Assembly (NCBI RefSeq): GCF_023634845.1
Contig: NZ_JAMLJL010000008.1
Span: forward strand, 124,001-188,000
Reading direction: 5' to 3'
Source of the DNA: Flavobacterium amniphilum
Lineage (GTDB): Bacteria > Bacteroidota > Bacteroidia > Flavobacteriales > Flavobacteriaceae
DNA: 64,000 nt
This document shows, piece after piece, positions 25,730 through 35,900 of this stretch (the stretch's first letter is position 1; every line of letters starts with the position of its first letter). The notes below the pieces were generated by a model, which saw nothing but the letters and a program-made list of their open reading frames with translations, made no database searches and was not told the DNA's origin. The translations under genes were made by a program, and so were the position numbers.

Positions 25730-25765
25730 CAGTCCGAATTTTGTTAAACAAATATACTAAAATAG

Positions 25766-27082
25766 ATGAGTACAACAACAATTCCATTTGTAGCGTATAA
25801 GGTTAAAGATATTAATCTTGCAGCTTGGGGAAGAAAAGAAATCGAATTGGCAGAAGCTGAAATGCCAGGTTTAATGGCACTTCGTGCTGAATATGGAGCA
25901 AGCCAGCCGCTAAAAGGTGCACGTATTGCAGGATGTTTGCACATGACAATCCAAACAGCGGTATTAATTGAAACGTTAATCGCTTTGGGAGCTGAGGTAA
26001 CTTGGTCTTCTTGTAATATTTTCTCTACTCAGGATCAGGCTGCTGCTGCTATTGCTGCTGCAGGAATCCAGGTTTATGCTTGGAAAGGTCTTGATGAAGA
26101 GTCTTTTGACTGGTGTATCGAGCAAACATTATTCTTTGGTGAAGACAGAAAACCATTGAATATGATCTTGGATGATGGTGGTGATTTAACCAATATGGTT
26201 TTTGACCGTTACCCTGAATTGATTCCTGGTATCAAAGGTTTATCAGAAGAAACAACTACAGGAGTTCACCGTTTATACGAAAGAATGAAAAACGGAACGT
26301 TATTCATGCCGGCAATCAACGTGAATGATTCGGTTACTAAATCGAAATTTGACAACAAATACGGATGTAAAGAATCTGCTGTTGATGCTATCCGTCGTGC
26401 AACTGACGTTATGTTAGCAGGTAAAAGAGTTGTGGTTTGTGGATACGGTGATGTAGGTAAAGGTACAGCGGCTTCTTTCCGTGGTGCAGGTTCTATTGTT
26501 ACAGTAACTGAAATTGATCCAATTTGTGCTTTACAAGCTGCAATGGACGGTTTTGAAGTGAAAAAATTAGATACAGTGGTTGGAAATGCTGATATCGTGA
26601 TCACTACAACTGGTAACAAAGATATTGTTGTTGGTAAGCATTTCGAAGCAATGAAAGATAAAACCATCGTTTGTAACATCGGTCACTTCGATAACGAAAT
26701 CGATATGGCTTGGTTAAACAAAAACCACGGTGCGTCAAAAATTGAAATCAAACCGCAGGTTGATAAATACAACGTAAACGGAAACGATATTTTAATTTTA
26801 GCTGAAGGACGTTTAGTAAACTTAGGTTGTGCTACGGGTCACCCGTCATTTGTAATGTCAAACTCTTTCACGAATCAGACATTGGCACAGTTGGAGTTGT
26901 GGAATAACTCTGCTAACTATAAAAATGAAGTGTATATGTTACCGAAACATTTAGATGAGAAAGTAGCAGCTTTACACTTGGCTAAATTGGGAGTTGAATT
27001 GGAAACATTGAATGATGAGCAAGCTGCTTATATCGGTGTTGAGGTTCAAGGTCCGTTTAAGCCAGAATACTACAGATATTAA
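25766..27082 (+). CDS. ahcY: Adenosylhomocysteinase
   Basis: 438 residues. It hydrolyses S-adenosylhomocysteine to adenosine and homocysteine, closing the methylation cycle. The NAD-binding loop [13 protein letters not shown], the substrate segment [37 protein letters not shown] and the C-terminal FKPEYYRY ending are all diagnostic. The usual 40-residue insertion of some bacterial SAHases is not evident. It has its own promoter and terminator. Confidence 0.98.
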   Translation: MSTTTIPFVAYKVKDINLAAWGRKEIELAEAEMPGLMALRAEYGASQPLKGARIAGCLHMTIQTAVLIETLIALGAEVTWSSCNIFSTQDQAAAAIAAAGIQVYAWKGLDEESFDWCIEQTLFFGEDRKPLNMILDDGGDLTNMVFDRYPELIPGIKGLSEETTTGVHRLYERMKNGTLFMPAINVNDSVTKSKFDNKYGCKESAVDAIRRATDVMLAGKRVVVCGYGDVGKGTAASFRGAGSIVTVTEIDPICALQAAMDGFEVKKLDTVVGNADIVITTTGNKDIVVGKHFEAMKDKTIVCNIGHFDNEIDMAWLNKNHGASKIEIKPQVDKYNVNGNDILILAEGRLVNLGCATGHPSFVMSNSFTNQTLAQLELWNNSANYKNEVYMLPKHLDEKVAALHLAKLGVELETLNDEQAAYIGVEVQGPFKPEYYRY

Positions 27083-27103
27083 TATTTGAAATTATTGATA
27101 GAA

Positions 27104-27130
27104 AAGCCGCTTCAATTGAAGCGGCTTTTT
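27104..27130 (+). terminator. Intrinsic terminator of ahcY
   Basis: A perfect 10-bp stem (AAGCCGCTTC/GAAGCGGCTT) with an AATT loop and T run. Confidence 0.92.
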
Positions 27131-27150
27131 GTTTGGTAATATTTTTGTCT

Positions 27151-27208
27151 GCCAAAATTCTTAATTAGTTCTGTTTCAAAATGATTTGGCGGAATTAAAT
27201 TGAAACAG
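27151..27208. repeat. Two interleaved inverted repeats (pseudoknot-like order)
   Basis: GCCAAA (27151-56) pairs with TTTGGC (27185-90), and CTGTTTCAA (27171-79) pairs with TTGAAACAG (27200-08). The arms interleave. The rest of 27131-27250 holds nothing else I can name. Confidence 0.3.
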
Positions 27209-27254
27209 CGAAGATTATTTCGTTGAGCAGATGATATTGATAGTCGATGTCAAA

Positions 27255-27284
27255 TAAAAAGCCGCTCAATTAGAAGCGGCTTTT
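27255..27284 (-). terminator. Intrinsic terminator of the sigma/anti-sigma operon
   Basis: The stem AAAGCCGCT/AGCGGCTTT with an A run on the + strand (U run on the minus strand) lies just after the stop at 27298. It closely resembles the ahcY terminator 150 bp away. Confidence 0.85.
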
Positions 27285-27297
27285 ATTGTAATTGGTT

Positions 27298-27696
27298 TTA
27301 TACATCGAATTTACTGTCGTAATAGTTTTTCAAAATCGGAATCTGTATGAATATCATGATGGCTGTCAAAACAAAGCTATAAGTAGTCACTGCTGAAAAT
27401 TCATAAGAAGCTGTTATGTTATTGAAAGGAATAAAGTCTATGTGTGGAGCCCATCTGCTTGACCCTGTTGTGTCATAGAAAAAACTGGAAATGATCAAAG
27501 CCAATAATAAGCTAAATATAGTTATTAATATTTTCTTTGAAATCAACGGTTCGTATTTGGTAATGCTACTTGTTTTGGTTGTCAATACCTGTGACATCAC
27601 TTTTGAAGTGAAATCGAACGATGGAGTGTCTAAAACACGATCCTTCATGAAGTGGTCAACCAGCTCCTCTATATGTTTGTCTTCGTTCTTACTCAT
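27298..27696 (-). CDS. Probable membrane anti-sigma factor
   Basis: 132 residues: a short acidic cytoplasmic N-terminus (about 50 residues, with HIEELVDHFMKDRVLDTPS), then two hydrophobic segments (about 53-70 and 104-123) and a short basic end. There is no recognisable zinc (HxxxCxxC) anti-sigma motif. The assignment rests on context: it overlaps the sigma gene by eight bases, the normal position for the membrane regulator that holds an ECF sigma factor. How a signal is sensed is not visible. Confidence 0.7.
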   Translation of the reverse strand: MSKNEDKHIEELVDHFMKDRVLDTPSFDFTSKVMSQVLTTKTSSITKYEPLISKKILITIFSLLLALIISSFFYDTTGSSRWAPHIDFIPFNNITASYEFSAVTTYSFVLTAIMIFIQIPILKNYYDSKFDV

Positions 27697-28267
27697 AATA
27701 ATTAATTATTTCAGGTTCTAATCGTTGCTTTAAGATGGAAGCTAGTTTCTTTCGGGTTCTGAAGAGCTTCACTTTAATATTGCTCACACTGTTGTTCATG
27801 ATCTTGGAAATTTCCTCTACCGACTGTTCGTCAAAATAGTATAACGTTATCAGGAAAGCTTCGTCGCTTGGTAATTCTTCTAAACATTCCTGAATGGCTT
27901 GGTGTTTTTCTTTTTCGTCAATGGCATCAAAACTGTTTTCTAATGCTTTAGTCTGATGTTCGCTAAAATCCTCAATATAGGCTACTTTTTTTTCTTTTTT
28001 GTTTTTCTTTAAGGAGTCTAAGCAAGTATTGTAAGTTATTTTGTAAAGCCAGGTTGAAAATTTTGATTCACCTTTGAATTTATTCAAGGAATTGTAAATC
28101 TTGATAAATGTGTCCTGAGCAATTTCTTCGGCTTCTTCCTTATTGTTCAGCATTTTGATTGCCAATGAATAGACCATGTCTTTATAACGGTCAACTAATG
28201 TAGCAAAAGCATTAGTGTTTCCGTTTAAAACTAAATTGATATAATGTTGGTCTTCTATATGGCCCAT
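27689..28267 (-). CDS. ECF-type RNA polymerase sigma factor
   Basis: 192 residues from ATG 28267 (the upstream TTG at 28285 falls inside the promoter). Region 2 is clear (DRYKDMVYSLAIKMLNNKEEAEEIAQDTFIKIY, with FSTWLYKITYNTCLD), followed by a charged linker and region 4 (LPSDEAFLITLYYFDEQSVEEISKIMNNSVSNIKVKLFRTRKKL), whose HTH reads the -35 element. There is no region 1 or 3. Both its own promoter and the divergent one carry TGTAAC-N17-CGTC, so it probably activates both. Confidence 0.93.
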   Translation of the reverse strand: MGHIEDQHYINLVLNGNTNAFATLVDRYKDMVYSLAIKMLNNKEEAEEIAQDTFIKIYNSLNKFKGESKFSTWLYKITYNTCLDSLKKNKKEKKVAYIEDFSEHQTKALENSFDAIDEKEKHQAIQECLEELPSDEAFLITLYYFDEQSVEEISKIMNNSVSNIKVKLFRTRKKLASILKQRLEPEIINYYE

Positions 28268-28277
28268 ATATATGTAA

Positions 28278-28304
28278 GACGACAAAGTATCGAATTAGGT
28301 TACA
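28278..28304 (-). promoter_or_regulatory. ECF-like promoter TGTAAC-N17-CGTC driving the sigma gene
   Basis: On the minus strand TGTAAC (28304-28299) and CGTC (28281-28278) are separated by exactly 17 nt, the pattern of ECF promoters such as those of Bacillus SigX/SigM types. The predicted start is only a few bases before the ATG at 28267. Confidence 0.65.
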
Positions 28305-28336
28305 AGTTACGACAAAAAAATATTTTTTCTTTTTTC

Positions 28337-28363
28337 TGTAACCAAAATGAAACAGCGGTCGTC
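28337..28363 (+). promoter_or_regulatory. ECF-like promoter TGTAAC-N17-CGTC driving DUF6249 and M1 peptidase genes
   Basis: TGTAAC at 28337-28342 and CGTC at 28360-28363, again with a 17-nt spacer. This is a mirror image of the promoter for the sigma gene. The start is expected near 28370, giving a leader of about 40 nt. Confidence 0.65.
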
Positions 28364-28409
28364 ATAGCTTGTGAACATATCAATCAATATTAATTTAAAT
28401 CAATCAATT

Positions 28410-28760
28410 ATGTTAGGAGACATTTTAATTCCAATCAGTTTTTTCTTTGCCGTTTTCGGTGTGGTGTATCTTTATTTATCAACGAGAAACAGAGAACGTT
28501 TAGCACTTATCGAAAAAGGTGTTGATGCGAGTATTTTTATGCCGGGCGCAAAAAGTAAATCACCTTTTTATAAAGTAATACTTTTGAATCTGGCACTATT
28601 GTTAATGGGTATCGGTATTGGGGCTTTCACTGCTTTATTATTGACTACCTATACTTCATTGAATGAAAATGGTGTTTATCCGGCAACAATTTTTACCATG
28701 GCTGGAGCTGCTTTATTCATTGGATTCAATATGACCAAAAAATTAGACGAACAAGAATAG
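28410..28760 (+). CDS. DUF6249 small membrane protein
   Basis: 116 residues from ATG 28410; the longer frame begins at a GTG directly at the expected transcription start and is rejected. An N-terminal hydrophobic segment (about 5-24), then TRNRERLALIEKGVDASIF, a second segment (about 56-76) and a third (about 91-105). The RLALIEKG stretch is typical of DUF6249, a Bacteroidota membrane family of unknown role. It follows an ECF-like promoter and is 27 bp upstream of the M1 peptidase gene. Confidence 0.85.
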   Translation: MLGDILIPISFFFAVFGVVYLYLSTRNRERLALIEKGVDASIFMPGAKSKSPFYKVILLNLALLLMGIGIGAFTALLLTTYTSLNENGVYPATIFTMAGAALFIGFNMTKKLDEQE

Positions 28761-28787
28761 TTTAATCAAAAATCATCAATCAAAATC

Positions 28788-31046
28788 ATGAACAAACAAA
28801 TTATTACAATGGTTTCCCTTTTGATATTCTCATTAGGGACTACAAAAATGTTGGCTCAGGAGCAGCCATCAAAAACAGTATCTAAATACGATTATCATGC
28901 TGCGTTCGGACCAAATTTTTACACCAAGAATGCTACTGAAACCCGCTCGGTAAGCGGTCAGCCCGGAGCTAAGTATTGGCAAAACAGAGCCGATTATAAA
29001 TTAACAGCTGTTTTAAATGACCAAAAGAATGAAATTATTGGAACAGAAGTCTTGACTTACACCAATAACAGTCCGGATAAAATTTCTTTTCTGTGGATGA
29101 ATGTTGATCAGAATTTATTTAAGGACGGTTCGCGTGGGAAATCGACTATTCCTTCGTCAGGAGGCCGTAATGGGGATAAAGGGCAAATATTCGACGGAGG
29201 ACATAAAATCAAGTCGGTTAGTGTTGTTTCAAATGCAAACGGCAAAACGGTTGAAAAAGAAGTTAAATTTGAAATTATAGATACCCGTATGCAGGTGTTT
29301 TTGCCACAGGAACTTCAAGCTAATGGAGGGAAAGTGACACTTAAAATTGATTTTTCATTTATTTCGCCCAACTTCGGTTCAAACAGAATGGGCGTGCATG
29401 AGACGCAAAACGGTAAAATATTCAGCATGGCACAGTGGTATCCAAGAATGTGCGTGTATGATGATGTTAAAGGATGGAATTCTTTACCATACCTTGGTGC
29501 GGGAGAGTTTTATTTAGAGTACGGTGATTTTGATGTGGCTGTAACGGCTCCTTCTAGTCATATTGTTGTGTGCTCAGGTGAATTAATGAATCCTGCTGAA
29601 GTATATACGGCAGAACAACAAAAAAGATGGAAGTTAGCTGCTCAAAGTGATAAGGCAGTAACTATCCGTTCGGCGGAAGAAGTTTCAAATGCTAATTCGA
29701 GACCTTCCGGAACGACCTTAACCTGGCGTTTTAAAATGAAGAACGCGCGTGATGTTTCATGGTCTTCATCAGCATCTTTTATAGTTGATGCATCTAAAAT
29801 TAATCTTCCAAGTGGAAAAAAATCATTGGCTATTTCAGCTTATCCTGTTGAAAGTGCAGGGCAGGAAGCTTGGGGAAGATCTACCGAATATACTAAGTAT
29901 TCCATTGAAAATTATTCTAAGCGTTGGTTGGAATATCCTTATCCGGCAGCCGTTAATGTCGCCAGTGGAAGTGCAGGAGGAATGGAATATCCAGGTATTG
30001 TTTTTTGCGATTGGAAATATGGTGGGGAAGATTTATGGAGGGTTACCGATCATGAATTTGGTCATACATGGTTTCCAATGATTGTGGGTTCTAACGAACG
30101 ACTATTCGCCTGGATGGATGAAGGATTGAATACATTTATCAACTCGTTGAGTTCGTCAGATTTTAATAATGGGGAGTATAAAACCAAACCAAGAAATATG
30201 CATCGTGGTGCTAATTTTTTAACTAACCCGGATTTAGAGCCGGTAATGACAACTCCTGACGGAATGAAAGAACAAAATCTGGATGTGTTAGCTTATGAAA
30301 AACCGTCATTGGGATTAGTAATGTTGAGAGAGCAGGTATTGGGTAAAGAACGATTTGACAGAGCTTTCAAAGTTTATATTGAGCGTTGGGCTTTTAAGCA
30401 TCCAACACCAGATGACTTTTTCAGAACAATGGAAAATGTAACAGGTGAAGATTTAAATTGGTTTTGGAGAGGTTGGTTCATTAACAACTGGAGATTGGAT
30501 CAAGGGATTACTAAGATTAAATATTTAAAAAACAATCCTAAAAACGGAGCTTTGGTTTCTATAGAAAACTTCGAAAAAATGGCCATGCCGGTTATTTTGG
30601 AAGTAAAAACTAAGTCGGGAGCAGTAAGTCGTGTGCAATTGCCGGTTGAGGTTTGGCAGCGTAATACTGATTGGAAGTTTAAATTAAATACAATTGAAGA
30701 AATAGCAACGATTACGATAGATCCTGATCGTGCTTTTCCTGATGTGAATCCGAGTAATAATGTGTGGGAAGATGGAAAAAATGAATTGGAAAAAGAACCG
30801 GCTTTGGATGCTTACTTAGGAAAGTTTTCCAGCAAACAGATTCCGGTTAAAATTAACTTCACTAATGAAGATGGAGCACTTGTTGGTACACCTGAAGAAG
30901 GTCAAGGACCGCCGCTTACTTTTGAGTCAGCCGGAAAGGATAAATTCAAATCTGATGCAGCCGGAGTTGAGTTGCAATTTAATGAAGCTAAAAATGAGTT
31001 TACTATTAATATGGGCGGACAGAGTTTCTTGTTTGCCAGATACTAA
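28788..31046 (+). CDS. M1 family metallopeptidase (gluzincin aminopeptidase)
   Basis: 752 residues with a signal peptide ending near MLA-Q (about residue 23). The catalytic domain has [10 protein letters not shown] (about 394-402, the GAMEN equivalent) and HEFGHTWFP (about 421) with the second glutamate exactly 18 residues after the second histidine in WMDEG. A long propeller-like N-terminal sheet domain precedes it; the C-terminal 150 residues are beta-rich. Family members remove N-terminal residues from peptides, here outside the cytoplasm. Expression is probably linked to the ECF sigma factor, suggesting an envelope-stress or protein-quality role. Confidence 0.93.
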   Translation: MNKQIITMVSLLIFSLGTTKMLAQEQPSKTVSKYDYHAAFGPNFYTKNATETRSVSGQPGAKYWQNRADYKLTAVLNDQKNEIIGTEVLTYTNNSPDKISFLWMNVDQNLFKDGSRGKSTIPSSGGRNGDKGQIFDGGHKIKSVSVVSNANGKTVEKEVKFEIIDTRMQVFLPQELQANGGKVTLKIDFSFISPNFGSNRMGVHETQNGKIFSMAQWYPRMCVYDDVKGWNSLPYLGAGEFYLEYGDFDVAVTAPSSHIVVCSGELMNPAEVYTAEQQKRWKLAAQSDKAVTIRSAEEVSNANSRPSGTTLTWRFKMKNARDVSWSSSASFIVDASKINLPSGKKSLAISAYPVESAGQEAWGRSTEYTKYSIENYSKRWLEYPYPAAVNVASGSAGGMEYPGIVFCDWKYGGEDLWRVTDHEFGHTWFPMIVGSNERLFAWMDEGLNTFINSLSSSDFNNGEYKTKPRNMHRGANFLTNPDLEPVMTTPDGMKEQNLDVLAYEKPSLGLVMLREQVLGKERFDRAFKVYIERWAFKHPTPDDFFRTMENVTGEDLNWFWRGWFINNWRLDQGITKIKYLKNNPKNGALVSIENFEKMAMPVILEVKTKSGAVSRVQLPVEVWQRNTDWKFKLNTIEEIATITIDPDRAFPDVNPSNNVWEDGKNELEKEPALDAYLGKFSSKQIPVKINFTNEDGALVGTPEEGQGPPLTFESAGKDKFKSDAAGVELQFNEAKNEFTINMGGQSFLFARY

Positions 31047-31066
31047 ATTTTGATTATAGATTGGTT

Positions 31067-31100
31067 AAAACCCTTGCTGAAAAGTGAGGGTTTTATTTTT
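31067..31100 (+). terminator. Intrinsic terminator of the M1 peptidase gene
   Basis: The stem AAAACCCT/AGGGTTTT with a 12-nt loop and a T-rich tail. Confidence 0.75.
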
Positions 31101-31120
31101 ATATAATGTCTGAAGTAAAT

Positions 31121-32101
31121 TTACATTACCATCAAATTGCATCCGCGTATATCTGAATTGTCGAATCTTCCAAGAATTTCGAATGAATTGTTTCCTGTTA
31201 TTTTGCCCAAATCCTGTGTTGCTATAAAAGAACAGGAATTGATGTTAGCTAAATCAATAACGTTGACTCCTCCTGTTTTACCTTCTTCAATGTAAGTTAA
31301 AGCGTCTTCAGTATCACGTACCAGAATTCTCATCCAGGCCGGACATTCAAATATGCCGTTACCTAACGAATAAGCCTGTGAAAGTAATTCGGTCATGCCG
31401 TACTCTGAATGAATTTCGGGAACGCCAAAACCAGAGCATAAGATTTCATGTAATTCTTCTCTGATAATCTCTTTTCGTTTGCCTTTCATGCCTCCAGTTT
31501 CCATGATGATGGTGTTTTTGAGCTTAAATTGCTGTTTTTCAATTAAGTCCAATAAGGCATAGGTTACGCCAATAAGAATTACGTTTTGACCATCATTATC
31601 CAAACGGATCAATTTTTCAATAAGTTCGTCGTGATTGTGGAGAAAGAAACCGCTCTCAGGATTATTAGATGCTTTGATTAAATCATCCACCATGTAAATT
31701 AGCGATGAACCTTCCCGTTCCAGATAGGATGGAAGTAAGGCCAAAACCACATAATCTTCAATATTCCCGTAAAATTGACGGAATGCTAAACGGTAACTGT
31801 CTTCGTAAAATTCCAAATCAGTAACATGGTGTCTGCTTGTATTCATTCCGGTTGTTCCGCTGCTTGTGAAAGTGGTTTGGATTGCTTCGGAAGAACTCAG
31901 TACATTATGGCTTTTAAAAAACTGAATGGGTAAAAAAGGAATATCTTCAATCCGTTTTACATTGGTTTTGTCTTTCTTTAAGAATGTACAAAAATCCCTG
32001 TAAACGTTGTTGTTGTCATATTGAAAACGAAATGCTTTCAGTGTGATTTTTTCGAATTCTTTTTTGGAGCCAATGTGAAATATGTCGGATGTACTAAGCA
32101 T
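31121..32101 (-). CDS. LuxE/PaaK family acyl-protein synthetase
   Basis: 326 residues of the LuxE acyl-protein synthetase type: FTSSGTTGMNTSRHHV is the adenylation P-loop, followed by LLPSYLEREGSSLIYMVDDLI, ETGGMKGKRKEI and SEYGMTELLSQAYS, all LuxE hallmarks, ending in FATQDLGKI-type (FIATQDLGKITGNNSFEILGRFDNSDIRGC) sequence. LuxE activates a fatty acid as acyl-AMP and passes it to a thiol. No lux genes are present; in Bacteroidota such proteins act in other acyl-transfer pathways that are not defined here. Single-gene unit. Confidence 0.9.
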   Translation of the reverse strand: MLSTSDIFHIGSKKEFEKITLKAFRFQYDNNNVYRDFCTFLKKDKTNVKRIEDIPFLPIQFFKSHNVLSSSEAIQTTFTSSGTTGMNTSRHHVTDLEFYEDSYRLAFRQFYGNIEDYVVLALLPSYLEREGSSLIYMVDDLIKASNNPESGFFLHNHDELIEKLIRLDNDGQNVILIGVTYALLDLIEKQQFKLKNTIIMETGGMKGKRKEIIREELHEILCSGFGVPEIHSEYGMTELLSQAYSLGNGIFECPAWMRILVRDTEDALTYIEEGKTGGVNVIDLANINSCSFIATQDLGKITGNNSFEILGRFDNSDIRGCNLMVM

Positions 32102-32124
32102 GGTCCAAAATTAAGCAAAAATTG

Positions 32125-32150
32125 AAAGCCCTGCAAAATGGCAGGGCTTT
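32125..32150 (-). terminator. Hairpin terminator after the small secreted protein gene
   Basis: A perfect 10-bp stem (AAAGCCCTGC/GCAGGGCTTT) with a 6-nt loop; on the minus strand it is followed by CAATTTTT, an imperfect U tract. Confidence 0.75.
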
Positions 32151-32170
32151 CGGGTATATGAAGATCAAAA

Positions 32171-32545
32171 TTAATTGACTGTCAGTTCCTTGATTTCAGT
32201 TTTTCCGCCTTCTTTGATTTTGATGGCATAATTTCCTTTTTCAAATTTAGAAAGATAGATTGGTGAACCTACTGTTGTAGTTTTGAACACTCTTTCTCCT
32301 TTGAAATTGTAAATTGATACTTTTTTCTGAACGTAATTATCAGAAACTACGTAGATATGTTTCCCCATTTTTTTAGAATCGTAAGAAACAATTTTTAATC
32401 CATCAATCTTGCTGCTATTCATTTTGCTTTCTAATGCAGAGACTTTTTTTGCTGCTTTAGGATTTTCAATATCCTTTTGGTTTGTTGTTAAAGCGTTAGC
32501 AGAGATTGAAAGTGTAAGTGCTACTAAAAAATAAATCGTTTTCAT
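32171..32545 (-). CDS. Small secreted protein with a T9SS-CTD-like C-terminus
   Basis: 124 residues. A signal peptide (MKTIYFLVALTLSISANA) and an unstructured Lys-rich linker lead to a 75-residue beta domain. The end (VSIYNFKGERVFKTTTVG, then YLSKFEKGNYAIKIKEGG and KELTVN) follows the strand pattern of the T9SS type A domain (Y-x-x-x-G, L-x-x-G-x-Y), but the YPNP start motif is missing. It may be a free-standing sorting-domain-like protein; the role is unknown. Confidence 0.75.
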   Translation of the reverse strand: MKTIYFLVALTLSISANALTTNQKDIENPKAAKKVSALESKMNSSKIDGLKIVSYDSKKMGKHIYVVSDNYVQKKVSIYNFKGERVFKTTTVGSPIYLSKFEKGNYAIKIKEGGKTEIKELTVN

Positions 32546-32752
32546 ATTTGATGTTTGTGTTATGTTCTTTGTTATTGATGATGTAAAAGTAGTTACTGCA
32601 TTTCGTCGATAATAATTTAATCGGTAACTAATCTATTTACTCGACAAAAAGACACATTGTACTGAAAATGATTAGTTTGCAGATTTTTTATCTAACTAAT
32701 TTTGGTGATGCGGATATGCTGAAATTGATTACAAGTTTAATTACATATAAAA
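32546..32752. other. Intergenic, no gene found
   Basis: An AT-rich stretch upstream of the small secreted protein gene. It must hold that gene's promoter, but no TTG/TAnnTTTG pair at standard spacing is evident on the minus strand. Confidence 0.4.
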
Positions 32753-32784
32753 AAATACCGCCTTGTGAAATTAAGACGGTATTT
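32749..32784 (-). terminator. Orphan intrinsic terminator
   Basis: AAATACCG/CGGTATTT arms extended by CTT/AAG with one mismatch, and seven U on the minus strand. No intact gene ends in front of it; it follows the sorting-domain remnant at 32813-32866. Confidence 0.7.
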
Positions 32785-32812
32785 AAGTTGCTTATAATTA
32801 GGTTCTTGTGTG

Positions 32813-32866
32813 TTATTCAGTAGCAAATTTTCGTGGGTAAAATGTTTCTATGAAGCTAATGAGTAG
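32813..32866 (-). pseudogene. Remnant of a T9SS protein C-terminus
   Basis: On the minus strand the last codons read ETFYPRKFATE then TAA, like the TATRKFVIE ending of the genes at 37367 and 38235. The first 22 bases (32814 on) match the 3' end of the 37367 gene with two differences. An in-frame TGA at 32867-32869 shows the rest has gone. Confidence 0.45.
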
Positions 32867-32914
32867 TCATTGATGTGGGAAATTTTATAGAATGGGTTGA
32901 TTTTGTCGATAATC

Positions 32915-32944
32915 AAAAAAACGTCAACCGGAAAGGTTGACGTT
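32915..32944 (-). terminator. Intrinsic terminator of the T9SS metalloprotease/repeat-protein operon
   Basis: A perfect 10-bp stem (AACGTCAACC/GGTTGACGTT) with a 5-nt loop and U run on the minus strand. Confidence 0.92.
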
Positions 32945-32970
32945 TTTTGAATAACTATATTATTATATGA

Positions 32971-35900
32971 CTAATTCTTAACTATTTTACGGTTGATGGT
33001 TTTATTATCTTCTGTTTCAATTCTAATAATGTAAATGCCGTTCTGATATTTACTCAAATCGATTAATTGTTTTTTATCCTTGAAATTGTTATTACTATAG
33101 AAAGATTTACCATCTATTGATATTATTTCGATGTTCTTCATGTATTTGTCTTCAGAAGTAATGGTAATATAGTCGTTGGTTGGGTTGGGATAAATCAAGA
33201 TTGAACTACCGATGTTATCCTCGTCTTTTTCTCTAATTGCTTTTTTGTTAACGTTTTCCGGACAATCCTCTATTCTGGCTAAAAATGTTGAATTACCATG
33301 AATGTAAGTGTTTGGTGCTAAATCGATACTCGTTTGCGCATTGAGTGTAATGTTTTGACCATTTACGTCATAGTTATTATTGCATACTATCCAAGAACTT
33401 GTATTGTATGTATGAGCGTAATTGTTTGTTGAAGGTTCTGGATTTGTTAAAGTTAGATTTTCAACACATAAATTGTTTGAACAACTCGGGTCATTTGAAT
33501 TTAAAACTGTAATAGTAAGACTTGTACTTGTGGCACATTGTCCTGAGTTAGGTGTAAAAGTATAAGTAGTGGTCATGGTATTGTTTAATGGCGGTGACCA
33601 TGTTCCTGTTATTGCATTAGTTGATGTTGTGGGTAGTGGATTTAATGTTGTGCCGGTGCAGATTGGTGCTGTAGCTGTAAAATTAGGTAATAGTATTGGG
33701 TCAACATAAATTGTGTCAGAAATAGTAATCAAACAGTTTTCAGAATTTATATAGGTGTAATTAATTTGATGGAGCCCTGATCCTGCTTGTGATGCATCAA
33801 AAGTAAAAGATGAGCCTAAGTTTGTTATTCCGTGTCCACTGAAAATACCATTGCTAGGGCATGAGCTAGTGTAATTCACTAAATTTTGCAGAGTTGAATT
33901 TGCGCAAATGTTTGCAGGCAGATTTAAGCCTGCTCCATGCGATGGAATAAGACTTACATTGTCAACAAAATAATAAGGTTGCCTTTGTAAATAAGCTATT
34001 GTGCCGCAGCCATTGATTGGAGTTACTGGGATTATGTTTATATCAGGTCCTGCTTGATTAGTTAATACACCAAGGTAAAGGTATTCTTCACCTCCTGTTG
34101 AATCGGTTGTAAATTCCAAAGAGACTGTATGCCAGCCATTTGTAATTGTTGAATAGACTGGAGATGTTTTAAGCATTGATTGATTACTGATGGGAATATA
34201 GGAGTTTCCAGATTGGAAAATAAATGTTTTGCTTAAGTAGCCCTGAAATTTTACAGCTACATTACTGGTTGATTCAGCTAGTGAAATATCCATATTCAAT
34301 ATGTATTTTGTATTTGGAAGTAATGGAGTTTTTAACTTCGTTCTGATGCTCTCGCTATATCCACTTCGATTGGTCATAACGTACATGCCGGCATATGCCC
34401 TGCCATTTCTTTGGTCAGTTTCAAATCCTAAATTATTGCAAGGAACGTTTAGGTTGACACCATTAGGAGCAGGTGTTGTTAAATCACTGTGAAAGTATTC
34501 GTTGCTTCCGTAAAGACGTGTCGAGCTCCAACCACATGCTGTATTGTGAAATTGGCTCATACTATTCACTAGAGTTTCATTATGCTGTTCGAAATCACCA
34601 TTTAAAACCAGATTACAAGTTGATGGTATTGCACAACTACCGTTTTCAATTACATAAACGTAGATGTAAGTTATATTTCCTTTTTTTTCATCTAGATTTA
34701 CTGGTATATATCTTAATAGATGTAGGCCAGAAACTGTACTGCTGAAGTTAATTGTGGTTGATGCATTGCCTGTTCTTTCAGAGAATGTTGCTGTAGTGTC
34801 GTAGACATCTTCAAGACATTCAAATGAAGCTGCGTTGTGGTCATTCAAAATGATGTTTGTAATAGCTATTTGAGTATTTGTATTTCCAATAAATGAAAAC
34901 GTTCCTGTTGGTGAAATTCCATCATTCACCCCTGCTGTATAACTCCCGGTTGTATTACTTCCGTAATTATTATAACTGTTTAAAACGAAGTTTTCATCTC
35001 CATAAATAAAGTTCAAGGTATATCCGATATCAATTAAGGCATTCCGTTCTTCTGGTTTTAAAAAGCGTTTAGTGTATTCATTTCCGGAATTTTGTTTGTT
35101 ACTCATTGCAAAATAAGTGTCATTGCCATTATTTGGAGGGCTAATGCACAAGTCTTCGAAATGACTGAAGCTACTGCCTTCTTCAAAGCAGTTTGGAGTG
35201 TACACTGGAATTGTATTGGTTCCAACAAATTTTAATGCATTTGAACAAATTGTCTGATTTGTTGTACAGTTTGATGCGTTAGCCGTCAATGTGCCTTCGT
35301 TATAATCATAATTGTACATTGAAGAACATGAATCTGAATTCGATATTACATACTGGTTATTCAAATTGTCTTTTATGTGAAGGTCGTAACGTGAGTAATA
35401 TTGGTATCCTAATCCGAAAACTGATTGTCCGTTTTTTTTTATCAAACTATTGAAGCCTAAAACATGTGTAATTTCATGTAAAATGATTGAATATAAATCA
35501 TATTCTCCTGTTTCTGTGGTTGAAAGCATATTTAAATTCCAGGAAGGGCTATCAAAATTAATTGACATCATGCCGTGGTAGAATTTTCCTGATGATGCCG
35601 TAGAGCCATCAGAATCAATTAGAGGTACTGCAGTTGATGTGTAGGAATCTATACCTCCGTGTATAGTTTTGTATACTTCTCCATCGATAATACCACCAAA
35701 ATTTACTACAGGATTATATGGCATTGTGTAGAATGAGGTTCCTGTGCCCAAAGCATTGCTAGGTGCATTCAAGTTGTCAATGTTTCGTATCCAAAGTCTG
35801 ACTTTTGTGGTGTTTGTAGGATCTTTGATAGGAGCATCTATGATAAAGTCTGAAATATCTTTTAAGACCCTACAAAGAACTTCTCTGCGTTGGTTATGGA

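Noticed and set aside
25535..25765. Riboswitch controlling ahcY
   Set aside because: The element ends about 65 bp before the predicted promoter -33 box, so it would not be in the ahcY transcript; the second copy is antisense to its neighbours.
26266..26679. A 137-codon minus-strand ORF inside ahcY
   Set aside because: It is a shadow of a highly conserved gene on the opposite strand and has no recognisable domain.
31121..32101. Bioluminescence locus
   Set aside because: Only a LuxE-like gene is present; luxAB, luxC and luxD are absent.
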